DNA of 64,000 nt from Burkholderia cepacia GG4 (lineage in GTDB: Bacteria > Pseudomonadota > Gammaproteobacteria > Burkholderiales > Burkholderiaceae), in contig NC_018513.1 in the NCBI RefSeq assembly GCF_000292915.1, positions 1,674,001 through 1,738,000 of the forward strand, read 5' to 3'. The notes beneath the pieces were generated by a model. It was not told where the DNA came from and made no database searches. It was given only the letters and a program-made list of their open reading frames with translations. Shown piece after piece: positions 46,426-55,434 of this stretch (its first letter is position 1; the number at the start of each line of letters is the position of its first letter). The position numbers and the translations under genes were made by a program.

Positions 46426-46483
46426 TTGCGGCTTCTCGACGACACCCGATCCGATTCCGGACCCTCGACAAGGAGACTTGGCC

Positions 46484-46588
46484 ATGACAGCCCGTCCCGA
46501 CAAATCGTTCGTCATCCTGATCGGTGGCACGCGTGGCATCGCGCGCAGGTGGGCCACGCGCGTCGACGGGTGCTTCACGTTTCACTGA
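46484..46588 (+). pseudogene. Short-chain dehydrogenase relic between acoX and acoA
   Basis: A 34-codon ORF with a good ribosome-binding site (AAGGAGACTTGGCC-ATG). Its start, KSFVILIGGTRGIARRWA, resembles the N-terminal nucleotide-binding strand and TG-x3-G-x-G loop of short-chain dehydrogenases, with the loop changed to GGTRGIA. It then stops. Acetoin operons often carry a butanediol/diacetyl reductase gene, so this may be the stump of one after an internal deletion. It could also be a small protein in its own right. Confidence 0.45.
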
Positions 46589-46667
46589 CGGCCGCGGGCC
46601 GTCGTGCAATCCGTCGCCGGGCCTTGCCACGGCGGCATTCGCAGTCAGACCTACCCAGGAGACACAC

Positions 46668-47651
46668 ATGACCGTTTCGACACAGCTCAGCAGGGACAAG
46701 CTGCTGGACGCCTACCGGCTGATGCGCACGATCCGCGAATTCGAGGAACGCCTGCACGTCGAGTTCGCGACCGGCGAAATCCCCGGCTTCGTTCACCTGT
46801 ACGCGGGCGAGGAGGCATCCGCGGTCGGCACGATGCTGCACCTCGGCCTCGACGACTACGTCGCCACCACGCACCGCGGGCACGGCCACTGCATCGCGAA
46901 GGGCGTCGACGTGCACGGGATGATGGCAGAGATCTACGGCAAGAAGACAGGCGTCTGCCACGGCAAGGGCGGCTCGATGCACATCGCCGACCTGTCGATG
47001 GGGATGCTCGGCGCGAACGGGATCGTCGGCGCGGGCGGCCCGCTCGTGTGCGGCGCGGCACTCGCGGCGAAGCACAAGAAGACCGGCGGCGTCGGCGTGT
47101 GCTTCTTCGGCGACGGCGCGTCGAACCAGGGCGTGATCTTCGAATCGATGAACCTCGCGTCGGTGTGGCGGCTGCCGGCGATATTCGTGGCCGAAAACAA
47201 CGGCTATGCGGAGGCGACGTCGTCGAGCTGGTCAGTCGCGACCGACAACATCGCCGATCGCGCGAACGGCTTCGGGATGCCGGGCGTGATCGTCGACGGC
47301 TTCGACTTCTTCGCGGTGCACGAAGCGCTTGGCGAAGCGGTCGCACGCGCGCGCAACGGCGGCGGTCCGACGCTCGTCGAAGTGAAGTTCACGCGCTATT
47401 TCGGCCACTTCGAAGGCGATGCGCAGACCTACCGCGCGCCCGGCGAGGTGCAGAAGCTGCGCGACGAGAAGGACTGCCTGAAGCATTTCGAAACGCGCGT
47501 CGTGCGCGCCGAGGCGCTGACGACCGAAGATCTGCGTGCGGTCGACGCGCAGGTGAAGGCGCTGATCGACGACGCGGTCGCGCAGGCGAAGGCCGCGCCG
47601 CTGCCCGACGCGGCCGACCTGCTGACCGACGTGTACGTGTCGTACCCGTGA
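46668..47651 (+). CDS. acoA: Acetoin dehydrogenase E1 component, alpha subunit
   Basis: A 327-residue thiamine-diphosphate E1-alpha. It cleaves acetoin to acetaldehyde and an acetyl unit handed to E2. The signature LMRTIREFEERLHVEFATGEIPGFVHLYAGEEA covers residues 16-48 in pieces, THRGHGHCIAKGVD is near 64, and the ThDP/Mg motif GDGASNQGVIFESMNLA near 144-160 with ENNGYAEAT. ACCCAGGAGACACAC precedes the ATG. It pairs with acoB, 54 bp downstream. Confidence 0.94.
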   Translation: MTVSTQLSRDKLLDAYRLMRTIREFEERLHVEFATGEIPGFVHLYAGEEASAVGTMLHLGLDDYVATTHRGHGHCIAKGVDVHGMMAEIYGKKTGVCHGKGGSMHIADLSMGMLGANGIVGAGGPLVCGAALAAKHKKTGGVGVCFFGDGASNQGVIFESMNLASVWRLPAIFVAENNGYAEATSSSWSVATDNIADRANGFGMPGVIVDGFDFFAVHEALGEAVARARNGGGPTLVEVKFTRYFGHFEGDAQTYRAPGEVQKLRDEKDCLKHFETRVVRAEALTTEDLRAVDAQVKALIDDAVAQAKAAPLPDAADLLTDVYVSYP

Positions 47652-47705
47652 GCGCGATCTGAGATAGCCGCCGGCACGGCGAACCGAACATACCAGGAGA
47701 CAGAC

Positions 47706-48710
47706 ATGGCAAGGAAGATTACGTATTCGCAGGCGATCAACGAGGCGCTCGCGCAGGAAATGGCGCGCGACGACAGCGTGATCGTGATGGGCGAGGACAA
47801 TGCGGGCGGCGCAGGCGCGCCGGGCGAGGACGACGCGTGGGGCGGCGTGCTGGGCGTGACGAAGGGGCTGTTCCACAAGTTTCCGGGCCGCGTGCTCGAT
47901 ACGCCGCTGTCGGAGGGTGGCTACATCGGCGCGGCAGTCGGCGCGGCCGCGTGCGGGATGCGGCCCGTCGCGGAGCTGATGTTCATCGATTTCATGGGCG
48001 TGTGCTTCGACCAGATCTTCAACCAGGCCGCGAAATTCCGCTACATGTTCGGCGGCAAGGCCGTGACGCCGGTCGTGATCCGTGCGATGTACGGCGCCGG
48101 CCTGCGCGCGGCCGCGCAGCATTCGCAGATGCTCACGTCGCTGTTCACGCATATCCCGGGGCTGAAGGTCGTGTGCCCGGCGACGCCGTACGACGCGAAG
48201 GGGCTGCTGATCCAGGCGATCCGCGACAACGATCCCGTGATCTTCCTCGAACACAAGCTGCTCTACACGCGCGAAGGCGACGTGCCTGAGGAATCCTATG
48301 CGATTCCGTTCGGCGAGGCGAATGTCGTGCGCGAAGGCGATGACGCGACGATCGTCACGTACGGCCGGATGGTGCATCTCGCGACCGACGCGGCCGCGAA
48401 GCTCGCGAAGGACGGCATCCACGTCGACGTGATCGACCTGCGCACGACGTCACCGCTCGACGAGGAAACGATCCTCGAAAGCGCGGAGCGCACCGGGCGC
48501 GTCGTGGTCGTCGACGAAGCGAACCCGCGCTGCTCGATCGCAACCGACATCGCCGCGCTCGTCGCGCAGCGCGCGTTCCATTCGCTGAAGGCGCCGATCG
48601 AGCTCGTGACCGCGCCGCATACGCCCGCGCCGTTCGCCGGCGTGCTGGAAGACCTGTATATCCCGTCCGCCGACGCGATCGCGCAGGCGGTACTCAAGAC
48701 GAGGAGCTGA
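47706..48710 (+). CDS. acoB: Acetoin dehydrogenase E1 component, beta subunit
   Basis: A 334-residue transketolase-like E1-beta. It begins ARKITYSQAINEALAQEMARDDSV, has VMGEDNAGGAGAPGEDDAWGG near 27-47, EGGYIGAAVGAAACGMRPV near 70-88, and MYGAGLRAAAQHSQ near 123-136, then the C-terminal TIVTYGRMVHLA. It forms the alpha2-beta2 E1 with AcoA. It starts after CAGGAGACAGAC and lies 4 bp before acoC. Confidence 0.94.
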   Translation: MARKITYSQAINEALAQEMARDDSVIVMGEDNAGGAGAPGEDDAWGGVLGVTKGLFHKFPGRVLDTPLSEGGYIGAAVGAAACGMRPVAELMFIDFMGVCFDQIFNQAAKFRYMFGGKAVTPVVIRAMYGAGLRAAAQHSQMLTSLFTHIPGLKVVCPATPYDAKGLLIQAIRDNDPVIFLEHKLLYTREGDVPEESYAIPFGEANVVREGDDATIVTYGRMVHLATDAAAKLAKDGIHVDVIDLRTTSPLDEETILESAERTGRVVVVDEANPRCSIATDIAALVAQRAFHSLKAPIELVTAPHTPAPFAGVLEDLYIPSADAIAQAVLKTRS

Positions 48711-48714
48711 CACG

Positions 48715-49830
48715 ATGTCGATTCACATGATCACGATGCCCAAGTGGGGGCTGTCGATGGAGCAGGGGCAGGTCAACGGCTGGCTGAAGGCGCTCGGCGA
48801 GCGCGTGACGAAGGGCGACGAAGTGCTCGACGTCGAGACCGACAAGATCTCGTCGGGCGTCGAGTGCGCGTTCGACGGCATGCTGCGCCGGCAGGTCGCG
48901 CAGGAAGGCGAGACGCTGCCGGTCGGTGCACTGCTCGGCGTGGTGGCGGCGGCCGAGGCGAGCGATGCCGACATCGATGCGGCGATCGCCGAATTCCAGC
49001 GCGATTTCACGCCGAGCGCGGCCGCCGACGACGCGGCGGGCCCGCAGCCCGAGAAGGCGCAGATCGGCGGACGCACGGTCCGTTTCCTGAAGCTGGGCGA
49101 TGGCGAGGGCACGCCCGCCGTGCTGATCCACGGTTTCGGCGGCGACCTGAACAACTGGCTGTTCAACCACGCGGAGCTCGCCGCGCACCGGCCGGTGTGG
49201 GCGCTCGATTTGCCCGGGCACGGCGAATCGGGCAAGGCGGTCGATACCGGCAGCCTCGACGAACTGGCCGACGCGGTGCTCGCGCTGCTCGACGCGCAGC
49301 ATATCGAGCGCGCGCACCTGATCGGCCATTCGATGGGCGGCGCGGTCGCGATGACGGCGGCCGAGCGTGCGCCGCAACGCGTGGCGTCGCTGACGCTGAT
49401 CGCGAGCGCCGGGCTCGGCGCCGACATCAACCGCGGCTACATCGACGGTTTCGTCGCCGGCAACAGCCGCAACACGCTGAAGCCGCACCTCGGCGCGCTG
49501 TTCGCGGACAATGCGCTCGTCACGCGGCAACTGGTCGAGGATCTCGTCAAGTACAAGCGGCTCGAAGGCGTGCAGGCCGCGCTGGAGAAGATCGCGAACG
49601 CCGCGTTCGACGGTGCGACCCAGCGGCGCGTGTTCCGCGAGCGCGTCGCGTCGCTCGCGCCGCGCACGCTCGTGATCTGGGGCGAGCGCGACCAGGTGAT
49701 TCCCGCGCAGCATGCGCAGGGCTTGCCGGACGGCGTGCGTGCCGAGGTGATCGCCGGCAGCGGCCACATGGTGCAGATGGAGGCGGCTGCCGACGTGAAC
49801 CGCCTGATCGTCGCGTTTCTCGGAGACTGA
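48715..49830 (+). CDS. acoC: Acetoin dehydrogenase E2: lipoyl domain fused to alpha/beta hydrolase
   Basis: A 371-residue E2 of the AcoC type. The lipoyl domain (residues 1-80) has the lipoyl-Lys in [11 protein letters not shown] near residue 43. Instead of the usual E2 catalytic core, an alpha/beta hydrolase follows from about 115: [10 protein letters not shown], nucleophile Ser in GHSMGGAV near 205, Asp in IWGERDQV and His in GSGHMVQME near 345. No E1-binding domain is visible. It passes the acetyl group to CoA. No dihydrolipoamide dehydrogenase gene is in this operon, so E3 must come from elsewhere. Confidence 0.93.
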   Translation: MSIHMITMPKWGLSMEQGQVNGWLKALGERVTKGDEVLDVETDKISSGVECAFDGMLRRQVAQEGETLPVGALLGVVAAAEASDADIDAAIAEFQRDFTPSAAADDAAGPQPEKAQIGGRTVRFLKLGDGEGTPAVLIHGFGGDLNNWLFNHAELAAHRPVWALDLPGHGESGKAVDTGSLDELADAVLALLDAQHIERAHLIGHSMGGAVAMTAAERAPQRVASLTLIASAGLGADINRGYIDGFVAGNSRNTLKPHLGALFADNALVTRQLVEDLVKYKRLEGVQAALEKIANAAFDGATQRRVFRERVASLAPRTLVIWGERDQVIPAQHAQGLPDGVRAEVIAGSGHMVQMEAAADVNRLIVAFLGD

Positions 49831-49832
49831 CG

Positions 49833-50798
49833 ATGGCCGCCGCGCTCGAACGACCCAGCCTCACCGCGCTCGGCCAGCCGGGCGCGCGGAGCCGCGACAA
49901 GCTCGCGCGCATTCCGGTGCGCGTCGAGCCCGCGGCCGGCGCGGCGCTGCCGAAGCCGCCGTGGCTGCGGGCGCCGCCGATGATGAGCGGGGCGGTCGCC
50001 GACATGGCGGCCGTGCTGCGGGCTCACCGGCTGCATTCCGTCTGCGAGGAGGCCATGTGCCCGAACATCGGCGAATGCTTCGCGCAACGCACCGCGACCT
50101 TCATGATCATGGGCGGACTGTGCACGCGGCGCTGCCCGTTCTGCGATGTCGCGCACGGCCGTCCCGAGCCGCTCGATCCCGACGAGCCCGCGCGGCTCGC
50201 CGCCGCGGTCGCGGCGCTCGGGCTGCGCTACGTCGTGATCACGTCGGTCGACCGCGACGACCTGCGCGACGGCGGCGCCGCGCATTTCGCCGCCTGCATC
50301 GCGGCAGTGCGCGCGAGCGTGCCGGGCATCGGCGTCGAGGTGCTGACGCCGGATTTCCGCGGCCGCGTCGCCCGTGCGCTCGATGCGTTGTCGTCGGCGT
50401 GGCCGGACGTGTTCAATCACAACATCGAGACGGTGCCGTCGCTGTACCGGGCGGCGCGGCCGGGCGCAGACTATCGCGGCTCGCTCGAACTGCTCGCGCA
50501 GGCGAAGGGTGCGCGGCCGACGCTCGTGACGAAATCGGGATTGATGCTCGGGCTCGGCGAGCGCGACGACGAGGTGCGGGACACGCTGCGCGACCTGCGT
50601 GCGCACGAGGTCGACGTGCTGACGCTGGGCCAGTATCTGGCGCCGTCCGCGCATCATCTGCCGGTGCGGCGCTACGTGAGCCCGGACGCATTCGCCGCGT
50701 GGCGCGACGAGGGGCTTGCGCTCGGTTTCAGGGAAGTCGTCGCCGGCCCGCTCGTGCGGTCGTCGTATCACGCGGCCGACGTGCTGGAGGACGCGTAG
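49833..50798 (+). CDS. lipA: Lipoyl synthase encoded in the aco operon
   Basis: A 321-residue radical SAM enzyme that inserts two sulphurs into octanoyl groups. Both clusters are seen: C-x4-C-x5-C in [12 protein letters not shown] (auxiliary cluster) and C-x3-C-x2-C in CTRRCPFC (SAM cluster). The C-terminal RSSY motif is present. It starts 2 bp after acoC and ends the operon, so it probably serves the AcoC lipoyl domain. A housekeeping lipA should exist elsewhere, making this a dedicated paralogue; acoS is an alternative label. Confidence 0.92.
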   Translation: MAAALERPSLTALGQPGARSRDKLARIPVRVEPAAGAALPKPPWLRAPPMMSGAVADMAAVLRAHRLHSVCEEAMCPNIGECFAQRTATFMIMGGLCTRRCPFCDVAHGRPEPLDPDEPARLAAAVAALGLRYVVITSVDRDDLRDGGAAHFAACIAAVRASVPGIGVEVLTPDFRGRVARALDALSSAWPDVFNHNIETVPSLYRAARPGADYRGSLELLAQAKGARPTLVTKSGLMLGLGERDDEVRDTLRDLRAHEVDVLTLGQYLAPSAHHLPVRRYVSPDAFAAWRDEGLALGFREVVAGPLVRSSYHAADVLEDA

Positions 50799-50813
50799 GC
50801 CGCTGGCAGTGCG

Positions 50814-52169
50814 TCATGCGCTTACCGACGGCTGTGCTCGGCTGACGTGGCGCAGGTAGAGCGCGAGTCCCGCGCCCGCGAGCATCAGGCTGATCGTGTT
50901 CGCGAACCAGAAGCCGCGCGCACCCGTCAGCCATGCGGGTGCGATGCCGCCGACGTCGAAGCCGAGCGCGTAGCCGCCGCCGAGCCCGACGCCCCAGAGC
51001 GCCACCGCATAGATCACGGTCGGTACGACCGCGACCTTGTAGGCGCGCAGCACGAACGCGGACGTGATCTGCAGCGCGTCGAAGAAGTGGTAGCAGGTGA
51101 CGATCGCGACCAGCGGCAGCGCGGCGGCGGCCACGGCCGGGTTCGGCGTGTAGCCGCTGACGATCAGCGGGCGCAGCGTGAATACGAGCACGCCGTACGC
51201 GGCGGCGATCCCGCACGCGAGCACCACGCTGTGCCGGCCGAGCAGGCGCGCCTCGTCGGGGCGGCCGGCGCCGAGTGCGCGCGCGACCAGCGTCGACGCC
51301 GCGACGCCGATCGACAACGGCGTCATGTACAGCACCGCGCCGATGTTGCCGGCGATCTGGTGGCCGGCCAGCGTCGTCGTGCCGAACTGCGCGATGAAGA
51401 GCGCCATGCACGTGTACGACGTGACCTCGATCAGATACGACAGGCCCATCGGCACGCCGAGCTTCAGGATCGCCTTCTGGCGTGCCCACACGGGCCAGCA
51501 AAACCGCGAGAAGATCGAAAGCGGCGCGAACACGTCGAGCTTCGCGAGCAGCGTGAAGCCGATCAGCGCGAGCGCCCAGTTGATCAACGTGCTTGCGAGC
51601 CCGCAGCCGGGGCCGCCGAGGGCCGGCACGCCGAACCCGCCGAAGATGAACCACACGTTGAGCGGAAACTTGAGCAGCAGCGCGCCGATCTGCAGGATCA
51701 TCGCGAGGCGCGGCTTGCCGGCCGCGTTGGTCAGCGCGTTGTAGATCCGGAACACGAGGCTCGCCGGCAGGCCGTACGACAGGATCCGCAGGTAGTCGAC
51801 GGTGCGGTCGTGCAGCGCGGGCGGGGCGTGGGCGATATGCAGCAGCGGTTCGGGAAAATGCAGCAGCAGGAAGCCGGGCACCGCGAGCAGCAGCGCGAGC
51901 CACAGTGCCTGGCGGACTTCCTCGCCGATCTCCGCATAGCGCCGCGCGCCGTACAGCTGGCCGGTGATCGGCTGCAGCGCCGACAGGATGCCCGTCATCC
52001 CGATGTAGATCGACACGTAGATCGACGAGCCGAGCCCGAGCGCAGCCAGGTCGATGGCCGAGTAACGGCCGACCATCGCCGTGTCGATCACGCCGAACGC
52101 GATGATCGCGAGCTGGCCGACGAGCACCGGCCACGCGAGACCGACGATCCGGCGGATGTCGGCGAACAT
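50814..52169 (-). CDS. MATE family efflux transporter
   Basis: A 451-residue inner-membrane protein with 12 helices of the MATE (MOP superfamily) type. The start at 52169 (MFADIRRIVGLAWPVLVG) fits the family; the frame is open further up inside the neighbour gene. The two homologous halves show LAWPVLVGQLAIIAFGVIDTAMVG and LGVPMGLSYLIEVTSYTCMALFIAQFG. It resembles NorM-like multidrug/sodium antiporters. It lies 2 bp after a GT39 gene, an odd partner, so it may export a glycosylated or lipid-linked product. It converges on the lipA gene. Confidence 0.9.
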   Translation of the reverse strand: MFADIRRIVGLAWPVLVGQLAIIAFGVIDTAMVGRYSAIDLAALGLGSSIYVSIYIGMTGILSALQPITGQLYGARRYAEIGEEVRQALWLALLLAVPGFLLLHFPEPLLHIAHAPPALHDRTVDYLRILSYGLPASLVFRIYNALTNAAGKPRLAMILQIGALLLKFPLNVWFIFGGFGVPALGGPGCGLASTLINWALALIGFTLLAKLDVFAPLSIFSRFCWPVWARQKAILKLGVPMGLSYLIEVTSYTCMALFIAQFGTTTLAGHQIAGNIGAVLYMTPLSIGVAASTLVARALGAGRPDEARLLGRHSVVLACGIAAAYGVLVFTLRPLIVSGYTPNPAVAAAALPLVAIVTCYHFFDALQITSAFVLRAYKVAVVPTVIYAVALWGVGLGGGYALGFDVGGIAPAWLTGARGFWFANTISLMLAGAGLALYLRHVSRAQPSVSA

Positions 52170-52171
52170 CG

Positions 52172-53929
52172 TCAATCGACCGTCCGGTGGCGCGGTCCGC
52201 GCCGCTTGACGGGCGCCGTCGGCCGTTCGATGCGCTCGTACAGGCGGAAGCGCTCGTCGCGGTCGGCGACGCGGCGGCCCTCCCACACGAGGCGCCACAC
52301 GTATTGCGACATCGCGCTCGGCTCGCCGAAGTCCGCGCGATCCTGACGCAGGATCACGTCGCAGTCGCCCGAGAACTCGAAGTGCATGTCGCCGAAGTAC
52401 GCGAAGGTTGCGATCTGCGCGTCGCCGAGGCGCACCGGGGCGATGCACTCGTAGTCCTTCGGCAGGTGCGAGGCGATCTGTTGCGCGACGTCGCTGTAGG
52501 TCCGGCCGTAGTTGACGATCGGCAGCCACAGCGTCATCAGCAGCACCCACATCAGCGTGGTGCCCGCGCCCGACAGCACGACGCTGCGCCACAGCACCTT
52601 CGGCTGGCGCGAGATGCGCCAGCGCGCGAGCAGGCACCAGCACCCGGTGACGATCACCGCGCAGATGAACGACAGGATCTTGAAATGGGGCTCGTAGCCG
52701 GGCACGAGGCGCGCGAGGTTACGCGCGAGCGGGTGCGGGAAGCCCGTGAGCGATGCGAGCCACACGAGCCACACGAAGGTGCCGAGGATCGTGAAGCTCA
52801 GCACGGCGAACCAGTCGAACGCGTTGATCGCGCCGCGCTTGAGGGTCGGCAGTGCAAAGGTCGCGAGCACCGCGAGCGGCGGCAGCAGCAGCATGTACAT
52901 GCGGTTCGACTGCTGGCTCTGCAGGATCACGAGCGCGACGAGCGGCACGACGACCGACAGCGGAATCGCGATGTGCGCGCGGCGGCGCATGCCGGCCCAG
53001 CTCCACCAGGCCCAGATCGCGAGCGGCCACGCGGGCCACGTGAACAGCGGCAGGTTCTTTGCCGCATAGCCGAGCACCGCGGTCGGCGGGCCCGAGAAGC
53101 GCATCAGGCTGCCGTGGATCCACTGGTTGAAGAACCACGCGGCGTCGTCGGGCGCCGCGGTGAATGCGGCGAGCGGCCACAGCGCGAAGATCGCGGCCGC
53201 GAGCGGCACGCCGATCAGCGGCAGGCGCAGGTTGCGCATCTCCGGCGTGACGAGCCACAGCGCGGCTGTGCCGGCGAGCAGCGCGACGACGAGCACCGGG
53301 TTGCCGGACAGCGCGACGAGGCCGATCGCGACACCCCACCACAGCGCGCCCTGCGTCGGCTTGTCGATGCCGCGCACGATGCCGTACACGAGCATCGCGA
53401 TCCACGCGAACTGCGCGAGTTGCGGCGTCGTTTCGTGGCCGCGCTCCGCGAGCCCGAAGCACGCGACGAGGATCAGCAGCGCGCCGTCGGCGAGCGTGCG
53501 GCCGTAGTCGCGCGGCTCCGGCTCGCCGCCGAACGCGTATTTGAACGGCTGGACCTCGGCGCGCCGGCCGAGCAGGTAGGCGGCGTACCAGACGAACGCG
53601 CACGCGACGCAGAACAGCACGCCCGTGTCGACGCGCGACGCGTTGCTCGCGTCGACCCACGGCGCCAGCGCGCGAATCGACAGCGCGCCGAGCCAGTAGC
53701 CGAGTGGCCCGTCGGTCGTGATGAACTTGCCGACGAGGTTCGGCAGCAGCCAGTCGTGCCAGCCGCCGGTGGCCATCGTCCACATCACGCCGAAGCCCGC
53801 CGCGTCCTCGTTCTTCCACGGGTCGCGACCGAACAGGCCGAACGCCGCGTAGACGAGGCAGAGCGTGAGCAGCAGCCAGCGCGGCAGCGCGCGCGTGGCG
53901 GAGGCGGTGAGACGGACGACAGGCTTCAT
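52172..53929 (-). CDS. GT39-type membrane glycosyltransferase (ArnT-like paralogue)
   Basis: A 585-residue protein with about 11-12 helices and a C-terminal periplasmic domain. The first loop has DPWKNEDAAGFGVMWTMATGG, with a Glu-Asp acidic site as in GT39 enzymes, then TTDGPLGYWLGALSIRAL. It lacks the Phe-Glu-Lys-Pro-Pro motif of the ArnT at 27.4 kb, so it uses a different donor or acceptor. I start at 53929 (MKPVVRLT). The C-terminal part has PKDYECIAPVRLGDAQIATFAYFGD. The target is unknown. It is cotranscribed with the MATE gene. Confidence 0.85.
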   Translation of the reverse strand: MKPVVRLTASATRALPRWLLLTLCLVYAAFGLFGRDPWKNEDAAGFGVMWTMATGGWHDWLLPNLVGKFITTDGPLGYWLGALSIRALAPWVDASNASRVDTGVLFCVACAFVWYAAYLLGRRAEVQPFKYAFGGEPEPRDYGRTLADGALLILVACFGLAERGHETTPQLAQFAWIAMLVYGIVRGIDKPTQGALWWGVAIGLVALSGNPVLVVALLAGTAALWLVTPEMRNLRLPLIGVPLAAAIFALWPLAAFTAAPDDAAWFFNQWIHGSLMRFSGPPTAVLGYAAKNLPLFTWPAWPLAIWAWWSWAGMRRRAHIAIPLSVVVPLVALVILQSQQSNRMYMLLLPPLAVLATFALPTLKRGAINAFDWFAVLSFTILGTFVWLVWLASLTGFPHPLARNLARLVPGYEPHFKILSFICAVIVTGCWCLLARWRISRQPKVLWRSVVLSGAGTTLMWVLLMTLWLPIVNYGRTYSDVAQQIASHLPKDYECIAPVRLGDAQIATFAYFGDMHFEFSGDCDVILRQDRADFGEPSAMSQYVWRLVWEGRRVADRDERFRLYERIERPTAPVKRRGPRHRTVD

Positions 53930-54077
53930 GCAGATGAGCGATTTGTTATGAGCGGGCGGCCGGCGCGGTCGTGCGCGCACGAGCCGGTTTCGAGCATCCG
54001 GCATTGTAGACGCGCCGGCCTTTGCGCGTCAGACGATTGCCCGGGCGCCGGCCGGCTGTCCGGCGAGCGGCGACAAA

Positions 54078-54101
54078 AAAGGGCAGCCTGGGCTGCCCTT
54101 T
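54078..54101 (-). terminator. Terminator of rpmE2
   Basis: AAAGGGCAGC, loop CTGG, GCTGCCCTTT; followed on the minus strand by TTTGTCGC after a run of T. Confidence 0.85.
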
Positions 54102-54144
54102 CGTGCGGTACCGGTGCGTTGCAGCCACCGGATCGGTGCGAAGC

Positions 54145-54405
54145 TTACTTCGCCTTGCCGCTGGCGCGTACGCCGAACTTGTTCTTGAACTTCTCGACAC
54201 GGCCTGCCGTGTCCATGATCTTTTGCTGACCCGTGTAGAACGAGTGCGATTCCGACGACACTTCGATCTTGGCGAGCGGGTAGGTCTTGCCGTCGAGTTC
54301 GATGTTTTCACGCGTCTGGATCGTCGAGCGCGTGATGAACTTGAAGCCGTTCGACATGTCTTGGAAGACGACTTCGCGGTAGTTCGGGTGGATGCCTTCT
54401 TTCAT
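54145..54405 (-). CDS. rpmE2: 50S ribosomal protein L31, type B
   Basis: An 86-residue L31 starting [16 protein letters not shown]. It has none of the zinc-binding Cys of type A L31, so it is the zinc-independent form. Residues [12 protein letters not shown] and [21 protein letters not shown] are family-typical. I start at 54405, after AAGGAAAGACC; the open frame runs on to 54486. It stands alone between two terminator-like points. Confidence 0.95.
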   Translation of the reverse strand: MKEGIHPNYREVVFQDMSNGFKFITRSTIQTRENIELDGKTYPLAKIEVSSESHSFYTGQQKIMDTAGRVEKFKNKFGVRASGKAK

Positions 54406-54561
54406 GGTCTTTCCTTGGTGAGAGCGGTAGCCAACCCGCCGCTTGCCGTGCTGGATCGCGCAATCTGCGCGTACAGCCGACGTCAAGCCCGGCGCGAGCC
54501 ACTTGCCTAAGGTCGAAAAGCGGCGATTATGCCAGAAAATCAGACGGTTGACGATTAATTT

Positions 54562-55395
54562 TCATCGTGCGTCGAGGGCGCCGGTGCCGGCCGGATCCTG
54601 CCGGTAGTAGCGGGCCAGCAGCCGGTAGAGTTCCGGAAATTCGCACTCGAACGCGCGCGGCCGCACGAACAGCGCCTCGCTGCACACCGCGAAGAATTCC
54701 GACGGATGATCGGCTGCATAGGGATCGATCAGCGAGTCGCGCTCGAAGCGCGCCCACGCGCGGTCCGGCACTGCGTCGACCCGCGCGCAGAACTGGTCGT
54801 ACGCATGCTCGAACACGTCCGCCCACGCCTGCGCGTCGAGGTGCGGCGCGTGCCAGCGGCGAAAGAGGGGCGGGTACCCGTCGGCCTCGCCGTTGACCAT
54901 GTCGATCTTGTGCGCGAACTCGTGGATCACGACGTTGTACGCGTCGCGGCCGTCCGTCATCTGCGCATCTTCCCACGACAGGATCACCGGGCCGCCTTCC
55001 CACGCTTCGCCGCTCGCATCCTGCTCGACTTCATGGACGACGCCGTCCTCGTCCTGTACGGTCTTGCGGATCACGAATTCACCCGGATACACGACGACGC
55101 CGACCCAGCCGTCGTACAGCGACAAATCGAGATTCAGCACGGGCAGGCACGCCTGCGCGGCGATCGCGACGATCATCGCGTCGGTTAGCTCGAGCCCGTG
55201 CGCGGTCGAAAACGATTTCTTCGCGATGAACAGGCTCGTCAGCTCGCGCAGCCGGCCCAGGTCACCGGGCGTCAGCGCGTCGAGGAACGGCAGGCGCTCG
55301 ACGGTGTCCTGCCACAGCGCGTCGGGAATCGGATGGCTGCGCAGCGCGCGGTCGCGGCGGCGGTCATCGAACCAGCGGGTCAGTTTCGAGAACAT
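54562..55395 (-). CDS. mtfA: Zinc-dependent peptidase MtfA (M90 family)
   Basis: A 277-residue protein with the MtfA zinc site HEFAH in NVVIHEFAHKIDMVNGEADG near residues 165-185 and a further acidic ligand in DHPSEFFAVCSEALF near 240. It begins MFSKLTRWFDDRRRDRALRSHPIPDALW; I choose this ATG (55395) over one 8 codons earlier. E. coli MtfA binds the Mlc repressor and so affects glucose PTS; its peptidase activity is low. Whether Mlc is the partner in this organism is unknown. The MFS gene lies 39 bp upstream. Confidence 0.92.
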   Translation of the reverse strand: MFSKLTRWFDDRRRDRALRSHPIPDALWQDTVERLPFLDALTPGDLGRLRELTSLFIAKKSFSTAHGLELTDAMIVAIAAQACLPVLNLDLSLYDGWVGVVVYPGEFVIRKTVQDEDGVVHEVEQDASGEAWEGGPVILSWEDAQMTDGRDAYNVVIHEFAHKIDMVNGEADGYPPLFRRWHAPHLDAQAWADVFEHAYDQFCARVDAVPDRAWARFERDSLIDPYAADHPSEFFAVCSEALFVRPRAFECEFPELYRLLARYYRQDPAGTGALDAR

Positions 55396-55434
55396 GGAGG
55401 GCGGCGCACGAAAATCCAAAGCCTGTCTTTTAAC

